47,462 nucleotides of DNA from Myxococcota bacterium (GCA_963169915.1 CAUJEM010000080.1:1-47462), one strand, 5' to 3'; shown: positions 23,382-32,032, counted from the stretch's first letter. The notes: generated by a model from the sequence alone, not told the origin. A program made the numbers and translations.

Positions 23382-23846
23382 GTGAAGAGCAAGTCCCTCC
23401 TGCAGCATCGGCTCGGCCTCCTCTGCGCCCTCGGGCTCGGCTTGCTGGCGGCCCCCGGCTGCCGCGCCATCAAGAAGACGCGAGAGTGTCGCGCCTTCGT
23501 GGACAAGGTCAACGTCGCCGTTCAAGAGATCATCGAAGAGGGTAAGATCGCCAACAACCCCGACGGCAAGCAGATGGTGGAGGGGATGAAGAAGGTCGCC
23601 GCGCGCTACGAGCGCCTCGCCGCGGATATCGGGACGCTGGAGGTGCAGACCCCGGAGCTGAAGGCCAAGCTCGAAGAGTACCAGGGGCTCTGCGCCAAGA
23701 CGGCCAAGGCCGCACGTGACGTGGTGGAGGCGGTCGAGAAGTCCGATCCAGAGAAGGCCGCGGCCGCCCAGGAGGCCTTCTCCGTGGTGAGCAAGCAAGA
23801 GGTGGAGCTCGTCAAGAGCGTGAACGCGTTCTGTCAGACCCCCTGA
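23382..23846 (+). CDS. Helical lipoprotein
   Basis: 154 residues. The signal peptide ends L-A-A-P-G-C with lipidated C27. The mature protein is almost entirely charged, heptad-like helix (Lys/Glu/Ala rich, about 35-150) with three further cysteines. It resembles coiled-coil lipoproteins common in Myxococcota but has no named family I recognise. GTG 23382 is used; a purine-rich AGGAAAGAAG stretch upstream could serve as ribosome binding site. It converges on uvrB, 20 bp apart. Function unknown. Confidence 0.8.
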   Translation: MKSKSLLQHRLGLLCALGLGLLAAPGCRAIKKTRECRAFVDKVNVAVQEIIEEGKIANNPDGKQMVEGMKKVAARYERLAADIGTLEVQTPELKAKLEEYQGLCAKTAKAARDVVEAVEKSDPEKAAAAQEAFSVVSKQEVELVKSVNAFCQTP

Positions 23847-23866
23847 CGGGCCGGGCTACCGCAGCC

Positions 23867-25978
23867 TCAGCGCCGCCGTCGCGGCCCCCCCGAGGCCTTC
23901 CCGGTCGCCCGACCGGTGGGGCGAGGCGCTCTGGCCCTCGGCGCGGTGGAGCCTTCGCCGCTGCTCTCGCCGCCGCTGGTGGCGCGCTTGAGCTCGTCGC
24001 GCAGCCTCGCCGCCAGCTCGAAATCCAAGCTCTCCGCCGCCGCGAACATCCGCTGCCTCAAGGACTCCACGAGCTCCGCGCGGGAGCCGGTGTCGGTAGG
24101 CGGGTGCGCCGAGGGAGCGCCGCCGCGCGCCTGGCGCTCCGCCTCGAGGCGCGGCGGCTCGGCGCCGCCGAGGGGCCCCGCGTCCTCGCCCATGGCGAGG
24201 ATGGCGCGCTGGACGGTCTGAGGGGTGATGCCGTGCTCCCGGTTGTGCTCGATTTGGAGGGCGCGCCGGCGGTTGGTCTCATCGATGGCGTGGCGCATGG
24301 CCGGCGTGATCTTGTCCGCGTACATGAACACCTTGCCGCGGGCGTTGCGCGCGGCGCGCCCGATGGTCTGGATGAGGGAGCGGGGGCTCCTCAGGAAGCC
24401 CTCCTTGTCCGCGTCCAAGATGGCGACCAGGCTCACCTCGGGCAGGTCCAAGCCCTCGCGCAGCAGGTTGATGCCCACGAGGACGTCGTAGCGGCCCTCA
24501 CGGAGCTCCCGGAGCAGCTCGATCCGGTCGAGGGTCTCCACGTCCGAGTGGAGGTAGCGGACCTGCACCCCGAGCTCCGCGTAGTACTCGGTCAAGTCCT
24601 CCGCCATCCGCTTGGTGAGCGTCGTGACGAGGACACGGTCCCCCGCCGCGACGCGCCGCCGGATCTCGGCGAGCAGGTCGTCCACTTGACCGGCCACCGG
24701 ACGCACCTCCACCTCTGGATCGAGCAAGCCCGTGGGGCGGATGAGCTGCTCCACCACGACGCCCTGGCTCTTGTCGAGCTCATAGTCCCCGGGGGTCGCC
24801 GAGACGAACAGGACCCGGCGCATGTGGCCCTCGAACTCGTCGAACTTCAGCGGCCGGTTGTCGAGGGCGCTCGGGAGACGAAAGCCGTACTCCACCAGCG
24901 TCTCTTTGCGCGCGCGGTCGCCTTTGTACATCGCGCCAATCTGGGGGATGGTCTGGTGGGACTCGTCGATGACGAGGAGAAAGTCCTTGGGAAAGTAGTC
25001 GATGAGGGTCGGCGGCGGCTCTCCGGCCTTGCGGTTCGACAGGTGCCGAGAGTAGTTCTCGATGCCCGCGACGAAGCCCATCTGCTCCAGCATCTCGAGG
25101 TCGTAGAGCGTACGCTGGGAGAGGCGCTGCTTCTCGAGGAAGCGCCCCGCTTTGTCGAAGTGGTCCAGCCGCTCCCGCAGCTCCACCCGGATGGCCTCGA
25201 TGGCGCGGTTGAGCTGCTGGCGCGGAGTGACGTAGTGCGAGCCGGGGAAGAGCGAGTAGCGCTCGAGCTGCTGGAGGACTTTGCCGCGGAGGGGGTCCAC
25301 CTCGCTCAGGGTCTCGATCTCGTCACCGAAGAACTCCACGCGGACGGCGAGCTTCTCCTCGTATGCGGGGAAGATCTCGACCACGTCGCCGCGCACGCGG
25401 AAGGTGCCGCGATGAAAATCCGAATCGTTGCGCTCGTACTGGATGTCCACGAGGCGGCGTAGGAGGACGTCGCGCCGGAGCTCCTCTCCCTTCACGAGCT
25501 CGATGAGCAGCTCACTGTACGTCTCCGCGCTGCCAATGCCGTAGATGCAGCTCACGCTGGCGACGATGATGACGTCCGACCGAGACAGCAGCCCGCGCGT
25601 GGCGGCGTGGCGCATCCGGTCGATGGCCTCGTTGATGATGGCGTCCTTGTCGATGAAGGTGTCGGTGTTGGGGATGTAGGCTTCGGGCTGGTAGTAGTCG
25701 TAGTAGCTGACGAAGTAGTGGACGGCGTTGCTCGGGAACAGCTCCCGCAGCTCCGCGTAGAGCTGCGCCGCGAGCGTCTTGTTGGGCGCCATCACCAAGG
25801 TGGGCCGCTGCGTCTGCTGGATGACGTGGGCGACGGTGAAGGTCTTGCCGCTCCCCGTGATGCCGAGCAGGGTCTGGTACTGCTCGCCGCGCTCGAGCCC
25901 TCGGCACAGCGCCTCGATGGCCGCGGGCTGGTCACCACGCGGCGTAAAATCGGAGCGGAGTTGGAAGCGATGCTGCAT
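23867..25978 (-). CDS. uvrB: Excinuclease ABC subunit B
   Basis: 703-residue damage-verifying helicase of nucleotide excision repair, partner of UvrA and UvrC. Visible: Walker A G-I-T-G-S-G-K-T near 39-46, the [12 protein letters not shown] beta-hairpin that clamps DNA near 91-104, the D-E-S-H motif, helicase motif [11 protein letters not shown], and the C-terminal UVR domain (S-L-R-x-x-M-x-x-A-A-x-x-L-D-F-E-x-A-A-x-L-R-D-E) that binds UvrC. A basic Arg/Pro/Gly tail of about 35 residues follows. ATG 25978 has A-G-A-G-G-A upstream and TACGGT 11 nt before it. It lies 81 bp downstream of argC on the same strand. Confidence 0.98.
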   Translation of the reverse strand: MQHRFQLRSDFTPRGDQPAAIEALCRGLERGEQYQTLLGITGSGKTFTVAHVIQQTQRPTLVMAPNKTLAAQLYAELRELFPSNAVHYFVSYYDYYQPEAYIPNTDTFIDKDAIINEAIDRMRHAATRGLLSRSDVIIVASVSCIYGIGSAETYSELLIELVKGEELRRDVLLRRLVDIQYERNDSDFHRGTFRVRGDVVEIFPAYEEKLAVRVEFFGDEIETLSEVDPLRGKVLQQLERYSLFPGSHYVTPRQQLNRAIEAIRVELRERLDHFDKAGRFLEKQRLSQRTLYDLEMLEQMGFVAGIENYSRHLSNRKAGEPPPTLIDYFPKDFLLVIDESHQTIPQIGAMYKGDRARKETLVEYGFRLPSALDNRPLKFDEFEGHMRRVLFVSATPGDYELDKSQGVVVEQLIRPTGLLDPEVEVRPVAGQVDDLLAEIRRRVAAGDRVLVTTLTKRMAEDLTEYYAELGVQVRYLHSDVETLDRIELLRELREGRYDVLVGINLLREGLDLPEVSLVAILDADKEGFLRSPRSLIQTIGRAARNARGKVFMYADKITPAMRHAIDETNRRRALQIEHNREHGITPQTVQRAILAMGEDAGPLGGAEPPRLEAERQARGGAPSAHPPTDTGSRAELVESLRQRMFAAAESLDFELAARLRDELKRATSGGESSGEGSTAPRARAPRPTGRATGKASGGPRRRR

Positions 25979-26059
25979 GGGATCCTCTAACCGTAACCCA
26001 GCGGCCCCGCTCGACCAACCGGCCCGGTGAGCGCTCGCCGCGCGCCGCAGCGCCAGGGC

Positions 26060-27124
26060 TCACGGGAAAGTGGCGAGCAGGGGCAGCCCCGTCGCCTCGT
26101 CCCAGCCGCGCGACACGTTGTAGGCCTGGAGGCCCTGGCCCGAGGCGCCGCGCGTCAGGTTGTCGATGGCGCACATGGCGAGCACCGTCTGGGTGCGCTC
26201 GTCGAGCTCGAAGGCGAGCAGCGCGCGCGCGGACCCACGGACGTGGAGCGTGTCCGGGAGCCGTCCCGGCGGCAGGACGCTCACCAGCCCCTCTCCGAGG
26301 CGCGCGCGCGCGGCCTCACGACACTGCGCGGCGGTGGTGCCTGGGGTGGCGCGCGCGTACGCCACGCTCAGCATGCCTCGGCTGAAGGGCACCAGGTGGG
26401 GTGTGAAGCTCACGGTGACGGGGCCCCCGTGGGCGCGTGCCAGCTCCTGCTCGATCTCCGGAGTGTGGCGGTGGCTCCCCGCTACCTTGTAGGGGCGCAG
26501 CCCCTCGGCCGCCTCCGGATAGTGGGTGCTGGGCGAGGGGCTCCGGCCCGCGCCGCTGACGCCGCTCTTGGCGTCGATGACGATGCCGGCGGCCTCGATC
26601 AGGCGCTCCCCGAGCAACGGGGTGAGCGGGAGCAGCGCGGCGGTGGGGTAGCATCCCGGGGCAGCGATGAGGCGCGCGCCCCGCAGCCGCTCGCGGTGGA
26701 GCTCGGGCAGCCCGTACACGGCCTCCGCGAGCAGCTCCGGGGCAGGGTGGCTTCCGTACCAGCGCTCATAGGTGGCGACGTCCTCGAGGCGATAGTCCGC
26801 GGAGAGATCCACGACCGTGAGCCCGGCGCGAACCAGCGCGGCGACGATGGCGGCGCTCGCACCGTGAGGAAGCCCACAGAACACGACGTCGCAGCTCTCC
26901 GCCCACTGGCGCGCGAGGCCGGGCTCGAAGCTCTCCACCACCAGCTCACCGACGCCCGCGACGCCGAGGGTGTGGGGGAGCACCTCCGCCAGCGGCTTGC
27001 CGGCCGTGCTGTTGCCCGCCACGCGCGCCAGCCTCAGCCGTGGGTGTGCCTGCAGCAGGCGCAGCAGCTCCGCGCCCGTGTAGCCACCGACTCCAATCAC
27101 CCCGGCCCGTAACGGCGTGGTCAT
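26060..27124 (-). CDS. argC: N-acetyl-gamma-glutamyl-phosphate reductase
   Basis: 354 residues. Third step of arginine synthesis: NADPH-dependent reduction of N-acetylglutamyl-phosphate to the semialdehyde. The dinucleotide motif G-V-G-G-Y-T-G near 11-17 and the catalytic C158 in P-G-C-Y-P-T are present, with the C-terminal H-R-H-T-P-E-I motif. ATG 27124 gives a start right before the Rossmann fold; a nine-residue longer form at 27151 is possible but unneeded. GGAG precedes the ATG. It stands alone from other arg genes, between the ribosomal protein pair (with a terminator between) and uvrB. Confidence 0.97.
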   Translation of the reverse strand: MTTPLRAGVIGVGGYTGAELLRLLQAHPRLRLARVAGNSTAGKPLAEVLPHTLGVAGVGELVVESFEPGLARQWAESCDVVFCGLPHGASAAIVAALVRAGLTVVDLSADYRLEDVATYERWYGSHPAPELLAEAVYGLPELHRERLRGARLIAAPGCYPTAALLPLTPLLGERLIEAAGIVIDAKSGVSGAGRSPSPSTHYPEAAEGLRPYKVAGSHRHTPEIEQELARAHGGPVTVSFTPHLVPFSRGMLSVAYARATPGTTAAQCREAARARLGEGLVSVLPPGRLPDTLHVRGSARALLAFELDERTQTVLAMCAIDNLTRGASGQGLQAYNVSRGWDEATGLPLLATFP

Positions 27125-27150
27125 GCCTGCTCCATACCACCGCGGGGCCA

Positions 27151-27185
27151 CAAAATGACCAGCGCCACGTCCAAGGACGTGGCGC
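27151..27185 (-). terminator. Intrinsic terminator after rpsI
   Basis: On the minus strand an 11-bp perfect stem (GCGCCACGTCC / GGACGTGGCGC, plus 27162-27185, two-base loop) is followed by TGGTCATTTTG, which includes a T4 run. It sits 28 bp beyond the rpsI stop and before the argC start, isolating the ribosomal protein operon from argC. Confidence 0.75.
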
Positions 27186-27213
27186 CCGCCGCGTGGACCG
27201 ACCTGAGCCCAGC

Positions 27214-27615
27214 TCAGCGCTTGCTGAACTGGAAGCGCTTGCGCGCGCCCGGCTGACCGTACTTCTTGCGCTCCTTCTTGCGGGAGTCCCGCGTGAGGAA
27301 GCCGGCTCGCTTGAGCGCCGCGCGGTTGGCGGAGTCCTCGACCGTGAGCGCGCGGGCGATCCCGTGGCGCATGGCCTCCGCCTGGGCGCTGTGCCCACCA
27401 CCGCGGACGGTGGCGAAGACGTCGTACTTCTCTCCCAGCTCCAGCAGCTCCAGGGACTGCCGCATGATCATCCGCGAGGTCTCACGCTCGAAGTACTCGT
27501 CTCCGGGCTGCTGGTTCACGGTGATTTGCCCCGTCCCGGCGGTGATCCAGACGCGAGCGATGGCCGTCTTGCGCTTGCCGGTGGCGTAGGTCTTGGTGGC
27601 GGTAGGGTCAGACAT
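27214..27615 (-). CDS. rpsI: 30S ribosomal protein uS9
   Basis: 133 residues. Motifs: [13 protein letters not shown] at the N-terminus, the central G-G-G-x-S/H-x-Q-A-x-A-x-x-H-G-I-A-R-A-L, and the invariant C-terminal S-K-R that reaches the ribosomal P site and contacts tRNA. It follows rplM by 30 bp, the universal rplM-rpsI order, and is followed by an intrinsic terminator. Confidence 0.98.
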   Translation of the reverse strand: MSDPTATKTYATGKRKTAIARVWITAGTGQITVNQQPGDEYFERETSRMIMRQSLELLELGEKYDVFATVRGGGHSAQAEAMRHGIARALTVEDSANRAALKRAGFLTRDSRKKERKKYGQPGARKRFQFSKR

Positions 27616-27645
27616 TTCTAAAGTTTCTCAGCGTTGGCGTGGCGT

Positions 27646-28080
27646 CTAGAGGGAGAGCGCGGCAGGTTTCTGGGCCGCGTGCGGGTGCTCGCCGCCACCA
27701 TACACCTTGAGCTTGGTCAGCATCTGCCGCCCGAGCACGTTCTTCGGGAGCATGCCCTTCACCGCGAGCTCGATGGGAGCGGCGGGAAGACGGGCGCTCA
27801 GCTTCTCGAAGGACTCCTCACGGATACCACCTGGGTAGCCGCTGTGGCGGTAGTACTTCTTGGCGCTGGCCTTGTCCCCCGTCACCTTCACCTGATCGGC
27901 GTTGATGACGACCACGTAGTCTCCCGTGTCGACGTGGGGCGTGTAGCTGACCTTGTGCTTACCGCGCAGCACGGTCGCCACCTTGCTGGCGAGACGTCCC
28001 AGGGGTTGTCCCTTCGCGTCGATGACCCACCAGGTGCGGGTGGCGTGAGCTTCTGCCGGCTTGGCAACGAACGTACGCAT
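27646..28080 (-). CDS. rplM: 50S ribosomal protein uL13
   Basis: 144 residues, the usual bacterial length. [18 protein letters not shown] near the N-terminus and [12 protein letters not shown] near 105-116 are diagnostic. An early-assembly 23S-binding protein. ATG 28080 is chosen over a longer in-frame start because it gives the family's normal N-terminus. A TTGACG-N17-TAGAAG promoter about 90 bp upstream leaves an 84-nt leader. First gene of the rplM-rpsI operon. Confidence 0.98.
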   Translation of the reverse strand: MRTFVAKPAEAHATRTWWVIDAKGQPLGRLASKVATVLRGKHKVSYTPHVDTGDYVVVINADQVKVTGDKASAKKYYRHSGYPGGIREESFEKLSARLPAAPIELAVKGMLPKNVLGRQMLTKLKVYGGGEHPHAAQKPAALSL

Positions 28081-28170
28081 AACTTGGCTGGACCTCGTGC
28101 TGGACCCATTCCTTGGGCCGCGGCGCCGCCGGCTCACCCGGCGACAGGCACGGCAAGAAATAGGGCGCGA

Positions 28171-28199
28171 CTTCTAGCTGCCGGCACCGCGGTCGTCAA
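28171..28199 (-). promoter_or_regulatory. rplM-rpsI promoter
   Basis: On the minus strand TTGACG (plus 28194-28199) and TAGAAG (plus 28171-28176) are 17 bp apart. The start site is predicted near 28164, leaving an 84-nt leader before the rplM ATG at 28080. This is one of the best sigma-70-type matches in the window. Confidence 0.6.
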
Positions 28200-28308
28200 G
28201 CCTCGGCCCACGAGGAGCAGGATCTCAGGGCGGTTTCTGCGGAGGACGCGAGTCATCTCGCGGACTTTCAGTGTAATTGGAACTGGCCCAAGGCGGGCTT
28301 TCACGTCG

Positions 28309-28314
28309 TATACT
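28309..28314 (+). promoter_or_regulatory. -10-like box TATACT for the HD-GYP regulator
   Basis: TATACT ends 11 nt before ATG 28326, giving a predicted leader of about five bases. An AGGGG lies between box and ATG. No good -35 at 16-18 bp was found. Confidence 0.35.
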
Positions 28315-28325
28315 TAGGGGCTGGT

Positions 28326-30272
28326 ATGACAGGGCCCATCAACCTCCGCTTGCTCGATCGGCTCGTGGCCGACGGGCTCATCACGGCCGAGCAGCAGGAA
28401 GCGGCCCACAACTTCGTCCAGCGCACCGGGGACAGGGTGGAGGAGGCGCTGCTCGAGGTCAACGCCATCGAGGAGACGGCGCTGCTCAAGTGGCTGGCGG
28501 CTCAGCACCGGACGCGCTTCGTCTCCACGGAGAAGCTGGCCAAGGCGGACATCGATCGCGTGACCCTCGACAAGGTGCCGAAGAAGCTCGCCGAGCGCGA
28601 CGGCATCTTCCCGGTGCTCTACGACGCGGCCCAGGGGGTGCTCAGCGTGGTCACGGCGGACCCCGGCAACGCGCCCGCCCTGCACGATCTTCAGCTGGCG
28701 TCCGGGGTCAAGGAGGTGCGCGCCTTCGTCGGTCGCCCCCGCGCGGTGAAGGCCGCCATCAACAAAGCCTACCACGGGGACATCCACGCCTTCGCCGTGC
28801 TGGATCGCTCGGCGCACGAGCAGTTCACCAGCATGCTCAACGTGTTCGAGCGCAACCTGGTGAGCGAAGAGAGCCTGGCCAACGCCTTGGCCACCGAGAC
28901 GGGCTCGCGCGAGCGCGTCATGTCCGAGCGAGAGCTCATGCAGTCGGGCAGCAGCGCCGTCACGTCGGGGGGGCGCGCGTTCACCAGCGACTCCTACGTG
29001 GAGACGCTCAACGTCCTGGTCACCTTGCTGGAGAACTCTCGCGCGGACCTGCGCGGGCACTCCGCGCAGGTGGCGCGGCTGATGCGCAAGGTCAGCGAGC
29101 GGATCGGCGTCTCCGACATTCAGCGCAACGCCTTCACCATCGCTGGGTACCTCCATGATCTCGGCAAGATGAGCGCCTATCACCTGACGGCGCTCAACGT
29201 CGCGGAGTACGACGGGCACCGCACCGCCGCGCTCAAGCTGGTGCGCTCGCCCTCGCGCCTCCTGGAGGCGGCGCACCTGCCGAAGGACACGGTGGAGGCC
29301 GTCGAGGGGATGTACGAGCGCTTCGACGGGCAGGGGTTCCCCAACGGGGTGCTGGGGAAGGACATCCCGCTCGGCGCGCGCCTGCTCGCCATCGCAGACA
29401 CCTACGCGGATCTGACGCAGAACCCGCGCAACCCTTACCGCAAGACGCTACGGCCCGCGCAGGCCTGCGAGGTGCTGAGCAAGTACAAGGGCAGCGTCTT
29501 CGACCCGAACCTCGTCGACGTCTTCCGCCTCACGGTGACGGGGGATGACGTGCGCGCGCGTCTGCTCGCCAACCGCCACCGGGTGCTCATCATCGACGGA
29601 GACCCGGAGGAGACCACGGTGCTCGAGCTGCGCCTCATCGAGCAGGGGTTCGAGGTGGTGCAGGCGCGCACCTCCGACCAAGCCCTCAAGCTGCTGGAGC
29701 GGGGGGACATCGAGCTGGTGATCAGCGAGCTGGATCTGAGCCCGCACGATGGCTTTGCCGTGCTGGCGGAGGCGAGGAAGTACACGTGGGGCAAGGAGCT
29801 GCCGTGGCTGGTGCTCACCGGGCGTACCAGCCGGGCCGACGCCCAGCGCGCGTTCGACAGCGGCGCGGTGGACTACCTGACCAAGCCCGTGAACGCCGAC
29901 GTCCTCGTCACGAAGCTGAAGCAGGTGCTGGAGCGTGCGGGCAAGGGGCGTGGCCCCCGCGGCGTCTCCGGATCGCTCACGGAGATGGGGCTGCCGGACA
30001 TCGTGCAGGTGCTCTGGCACGGCCGTAAGACCGGATCGCTGAAGATCCGTGGCGAGGGCGCCGTCGGGGAGATCCACTTCGTCAACGGCGCCATCTTCAA
30101 CGCCCTGTGGGGTCACCACCGAGGCGAGGAGGCGTTTTACGCCATGCTCCGCCTGAAAGAGGGTGACTTCGCGATGGACCCCGGCTTCGTGGCGTCGCAG
30201 CAGGTGGTCAGCGCGAGCCCGGAGGCACTGCTGCTCGAGGGCATGCGCCGGATGGATGAGGCGGAGCGCTGA
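28326..30272 (+). CDS. GspE-N / HD-GYP / receiver / DUF4388 regulator
   Basis: 648 residues with four regions: a GspE N-terminal-like domain (about 1-155), an HD-GYP-like domain (about 215-415), a receiver domain (about 418-540) and a DUF4388 (PATAN-like) domain (about 552-640). HD-GYP proteins hydrolyse cyclic di-GMP. Here H277-D278-L-G-K281 is intact, but the usual H-H-E motif reads M329-Y330-E331 and the GYP motif reads G337-F338-P339. In the receiver the phosphoryl-accepting Asp is replaced by E468 (V-I-S-E-L-D) and the first acidic pair is D424-G425; the K of Y-L-T-K-P remains. Both modules therefore look degenerate, suggesting a binding or scaffold protein rather than a phosphodiesterase under phosphorelay control. 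Its TGA overlaps the next ATG by one base. Confidence 0.88.
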   Translation: MTGPINLRLLDRLVADGLITAEQQEAAHNFVQRTGDRVEEALLEVNAIEETALLKWLAAQHRTRFVSTEKLAKADIDRVTLDKVPKKLAERDGIFPVLYDAAQGVLSVVTADPGNAPALHDLQLASGVKEVRAFVGRPRAVKAAINKAYHGDIHAFAVLDRSAHEQFTSMLNVFERNLVSEESLANALATETGSRERVMSERELMQSGSSAVTSGGRAFTSDSYVETLNVLVTLLENSRADLRGHSAQVARLMRKVSERIGVSDIQRNAFTIAGYLHDLGKMSAYHLTALNVAEYDGHRTAALKLVRSPSRLLEAAHLPKDTVEAVEGMYERFDGQGFPNGVLGKDIPLGARLLAIADTYADLTQNPRNPYRKTLRPAQACEVLSKYKGSVFDPNLVDVFRLTVTGDDVRARLLANRHRVLIIDGDPEETTVLELRLIEQGFEVVQARTSDQALKLLERGDIELVISELDLSPHDGFAVLAEARKYTWGKELPWLVLTGRTSRADAQRAFDSGAVDYLTKPVNADVLVTKLKQVLERAGKGRGPRGVSGSLTEMGLPDIVQVLWHGRKTGSLKIRGEGAVGEIHFVNGAIFNALWGHHRGEEAFYAMLRLKEGDFAMDPGFVASQQVVSASPEALLLEGMRRMDEAER

Positions 30273-30955
30273 TGGCCCCTCCGCCGCTGCTCGGCTTCAA
30301 CAACAACGTCCGGCACAAGGGGCGGATTTTCCACATCCAGACCGAGGACAGCGGCCTGCAGTACGCGCGCATCCTCACGCACCTGTTCGCCGACGGTGGC
30401 CGCATCGTCAAGAGCGCGCGGACGGACTACGCCGAGCACCTGGGGCGCGAGGACATGGCGCAGGTCGTCCGCGGCCTGATGAAGGAGCAGCACAAGGCGA
30501 TGTTCGTCGCGCTGCGCGCCGGTGAGCTCGACGACGTCATCGAGCGCGCCTGTGGTCCGGCGCCGGAGGGCGCCACGCCGGCGGAGCGAGCGTCTCGGCC
30601 GTCGCTGGCGGACGTGGTGCTGGCGGCCTCGGCGCCGCCCCGCCCCAGCCCCGCCGAGGCGGTCGACGCTGGGTTGGCTACGGCGCCGGCCTCGCGCTCG
30701 GAGCCACCTCCGCCCGGCGCCGCGCCGCCGCGCCGCGCCTCCCTGTCGAACCCAAACTTGAGGCGCTTGTCACAGCCGCCGCCGAAGCCCGCGGAGGCTC
30801 CCGGTCGTTACGCGGCATCGAGGCCCGCCACCATCTTCGCGGACGCTCCGAAGCCCAGCGCCGCCAGCATCTTTGGCGACGGCGCCATCCGGGAGCAGTC
30901 CCTGGACGACGTCATCCTCAGCTACCTGAAGGAAGATCTGGACGAGCAGGAGTGA
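30272..30955 (+). CDS. Conserved protein coupled to the HD-GYP regulator
   Basis: 227 residues. A compact N-terminal domain (about 1-92) with F-N-N-N-V-R-H-K-G-R-I-F-H-I-Q-T-E-D-S-G, L-F-A-D-G-G-R-I and M-K-E-Q-H-K-A-M-F segments, then a long Pro/Ala/Ser-rich low-complexity region (about 93-200) and a short acidic C-terminal helix (D-D-V-I-L-S-Y-L-K-E-D-L). The N-terminal block looks like a conserved small domain seen in myxobacterial proteins, but I cannot name it. The ATG overlaps the regulator's stop as TGATG, so the pair is translationally coupled and probably acts together. The terminal helix is a candidate docking peptide. Function unknown. Confidence 0.75.
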   Translation: MAPPPLLGFNNNVRHKGRIFHIQTEDSGLQYARILTHLFADGGRIVKSARTDYAEHLGREDMAQVVRGLMKEQHKAMFVALRAGELDDVIERACGPAPEGATPAERASRPSLADVVLAASAPPRPSPAEAVDAGLATAPASRSEPPPPGAAPPRRASLSNPNLRRLSQPPPKPAEAPGRYAASRPATIFADAPKPSAASIFGDGAIREQSLDDVILSYLKEDLDEQE

Positions 30956-31011
30956 GCTTGCGTCGCCCGTAAGGCCGCTCGAACACCGAGCGCCTCGAGC
31001 TCGGCGGCGGC

Positions 31012-31027
31012 GCGCTCTCCGGAGCGC
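31012..31027 (+). terminator. UNCG-loop hairpin downstream of the regulator pair
   Basis: Six-bp arms GCGCTC / GAGCGC close a TCCG loop with a C-G closing pair, the stable C(UNCG)G tetraloop class, 56 nt after the stop at 30955. No T-run follows. Probably a 3'-end or termination-assisting hairpin. The rest of the 216-bp gap to 31171 holds only the promoter box of the next gene. Confidence 0.35.
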
Positions 31028-31159
31028 TGGGGGTGACGCGCGCGAGCGAGGGTGGCGAGGGTCGCGCCGACGGTGGGTACGCGCGCGGGCGAAGCTCAGG
31101 CCGGGCGACACCGCGGGTCCGGTCGGTCGATAGTGCGGGGCGACGCGACCAGGGCCGAG

Positions 31160-31165
31160 TACAGT
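31160..31165 (+). promoter_or_regulatory. -10-like box TACAGT, exact leaderless spacing
   Basis: TACAGT ends exactly 6 nt before GTG 31172, so the predicted +1 is the first base of the start codon of the metallo-beta-lactamase-like gene. No -35 match is clear. Confidence 0.4.
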
Positions 31166-31171
31166 GCCGAG

Positions 31172-32032
31172 GTGGTCCGTTCCTCGTCCCTGTTCACTGT
31201 GTTCGCCTCCGCCCTCCTGCTCCTTGGGGCATGCGCGCACGCCCCAGAGTCCACGGCGTCGGTGGCCGGGCCCGTCCCGTCCGCAGCGCAGCAGACGACC
31301 GCCGAGCTCCAGCGACTAGGGGTCGTCGTTCGGAGGCTCGCCCCCGACGTCTTCGTGGCCATCGCGGACAGTCCGAACCACAGCGCGGCGAACGTGCTGT
31401 TCGTGAGGGCGCGCGATGGGAGCGTCGTGATCTGTTCCTCGCCGTACGACACCGAGGCGACGCGCGCCCTCGTTCGCTACGTCCGCGCCTCGCTCCACCC
31501 GACGCGGATCCTCGCCATCAACACGCATTTTCACGTGGACGGGACGGCCGGCAACGAGGGCTACGCGGCCGAGGGCGTGGAGACCTACGCGAGCGATCAC
31601 ACGCTCGCCCTACAAGCGGCGCGAGGCTCGTCGGAGCTCGAGGGGATGGCGCGCTATGTCGAGTCGGACGATCGCGCGCTCGCCGCGCGGATCCGGGCCA
31701 CCCACGTCGTCGCCGCGCAGCACGTCTTCCCTGAGGCCGAGGGGCTGACCTTCGACCTCGGGGGCGAGACGGTGCGCGTCCTGTTCGTCGGTGGCGGGCA
31801 CTCGGTCGACAACGTGGTGGTGCACTTCCCCGACCGGGGGGTGCTCTTCGGTGGCTGCATGGTTCGCTCGTACCCGGGGCTCGGGAACACGGAGGACGCA
31901 GACCTCGAGCATTGGGCTGCATCGGTCGAGGCGGCGCTCGCGCTGGCGCCCCGCCTCGTGATCCCGGGGCATGGCGAGCCGGGTGGGCCGGAGCTGCTCC
32001 GCGCGACGGCAGCCGCCGTACGAGCGCGCTGA
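31172..32032 (+). CDS. Subclass B1-like metallo-beta-lactamase-fold lipoprotein
   Basis: 286 residues. The signal peptide ends L-L-G-A-C with lipidated C21. All six zinc ligands of true (B1) metallo-beta-lactamases are in place: H119, H121 and D123 (T-H-F-H-V-D), H210 (G-G-G-H-S), C229 (F-G-G-C-M-V) and H267 (P-G-H-G). The B1-type L-G-N-x-x-D-A-D segment with the substrate-binding Asn follows the Cys ligand, and V-R-S occupies the position of the K/R that binds the antibiotic carboxylate. The residue after D123 is Gly instead of the usual Arg, Ser or Cys. This pattern is far closer to B1 enzymes than to generic MBL-fold hydrolases. GTG 31172 is chosen for the signal peptide and TACAGT box. 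Beta-lactam hydrolysis is plausible but unproven. Confidence 0.85.
   Translation: MVRSSSLFTVFASALLLLGACAHAPESTASVAGPVPSAAQQTTAELQRLGVVVRRLAPDVFVAIADSPNHSAANVLFVRARDGSVVICSSPYDTEATRALVRYVRASLHPTRILAINTHFHVDGTAGNEGYAAEGVETYASDHTLALQAARGSSELEGMARYVESDDRALAARIRATHVVAAQHVFPEAEGLTFDLGGETVRVLFVGGGHSVDNVVVHFPDRGVLFGGCMVRSYPGLGNTEDADLEHWAASVEAALALAPRLVIPGHGEPGGPELLRATAAAVRAR

Noticed and set aside
24104..25462. 452-codon plus-strand frame opposite uvrB
   Set aside because: Fully antisense to conserved uvrB motifs, composition typical of a complement frame, no start context.
30956..31171. Small gene in the 216-bp gap before the metallo-beta-lactamase-like gene
   Set aside because: In-frame extensions of the downstream gene exist but lack a start context and would bury the signal peptide; no independent frame has gene-like composition.
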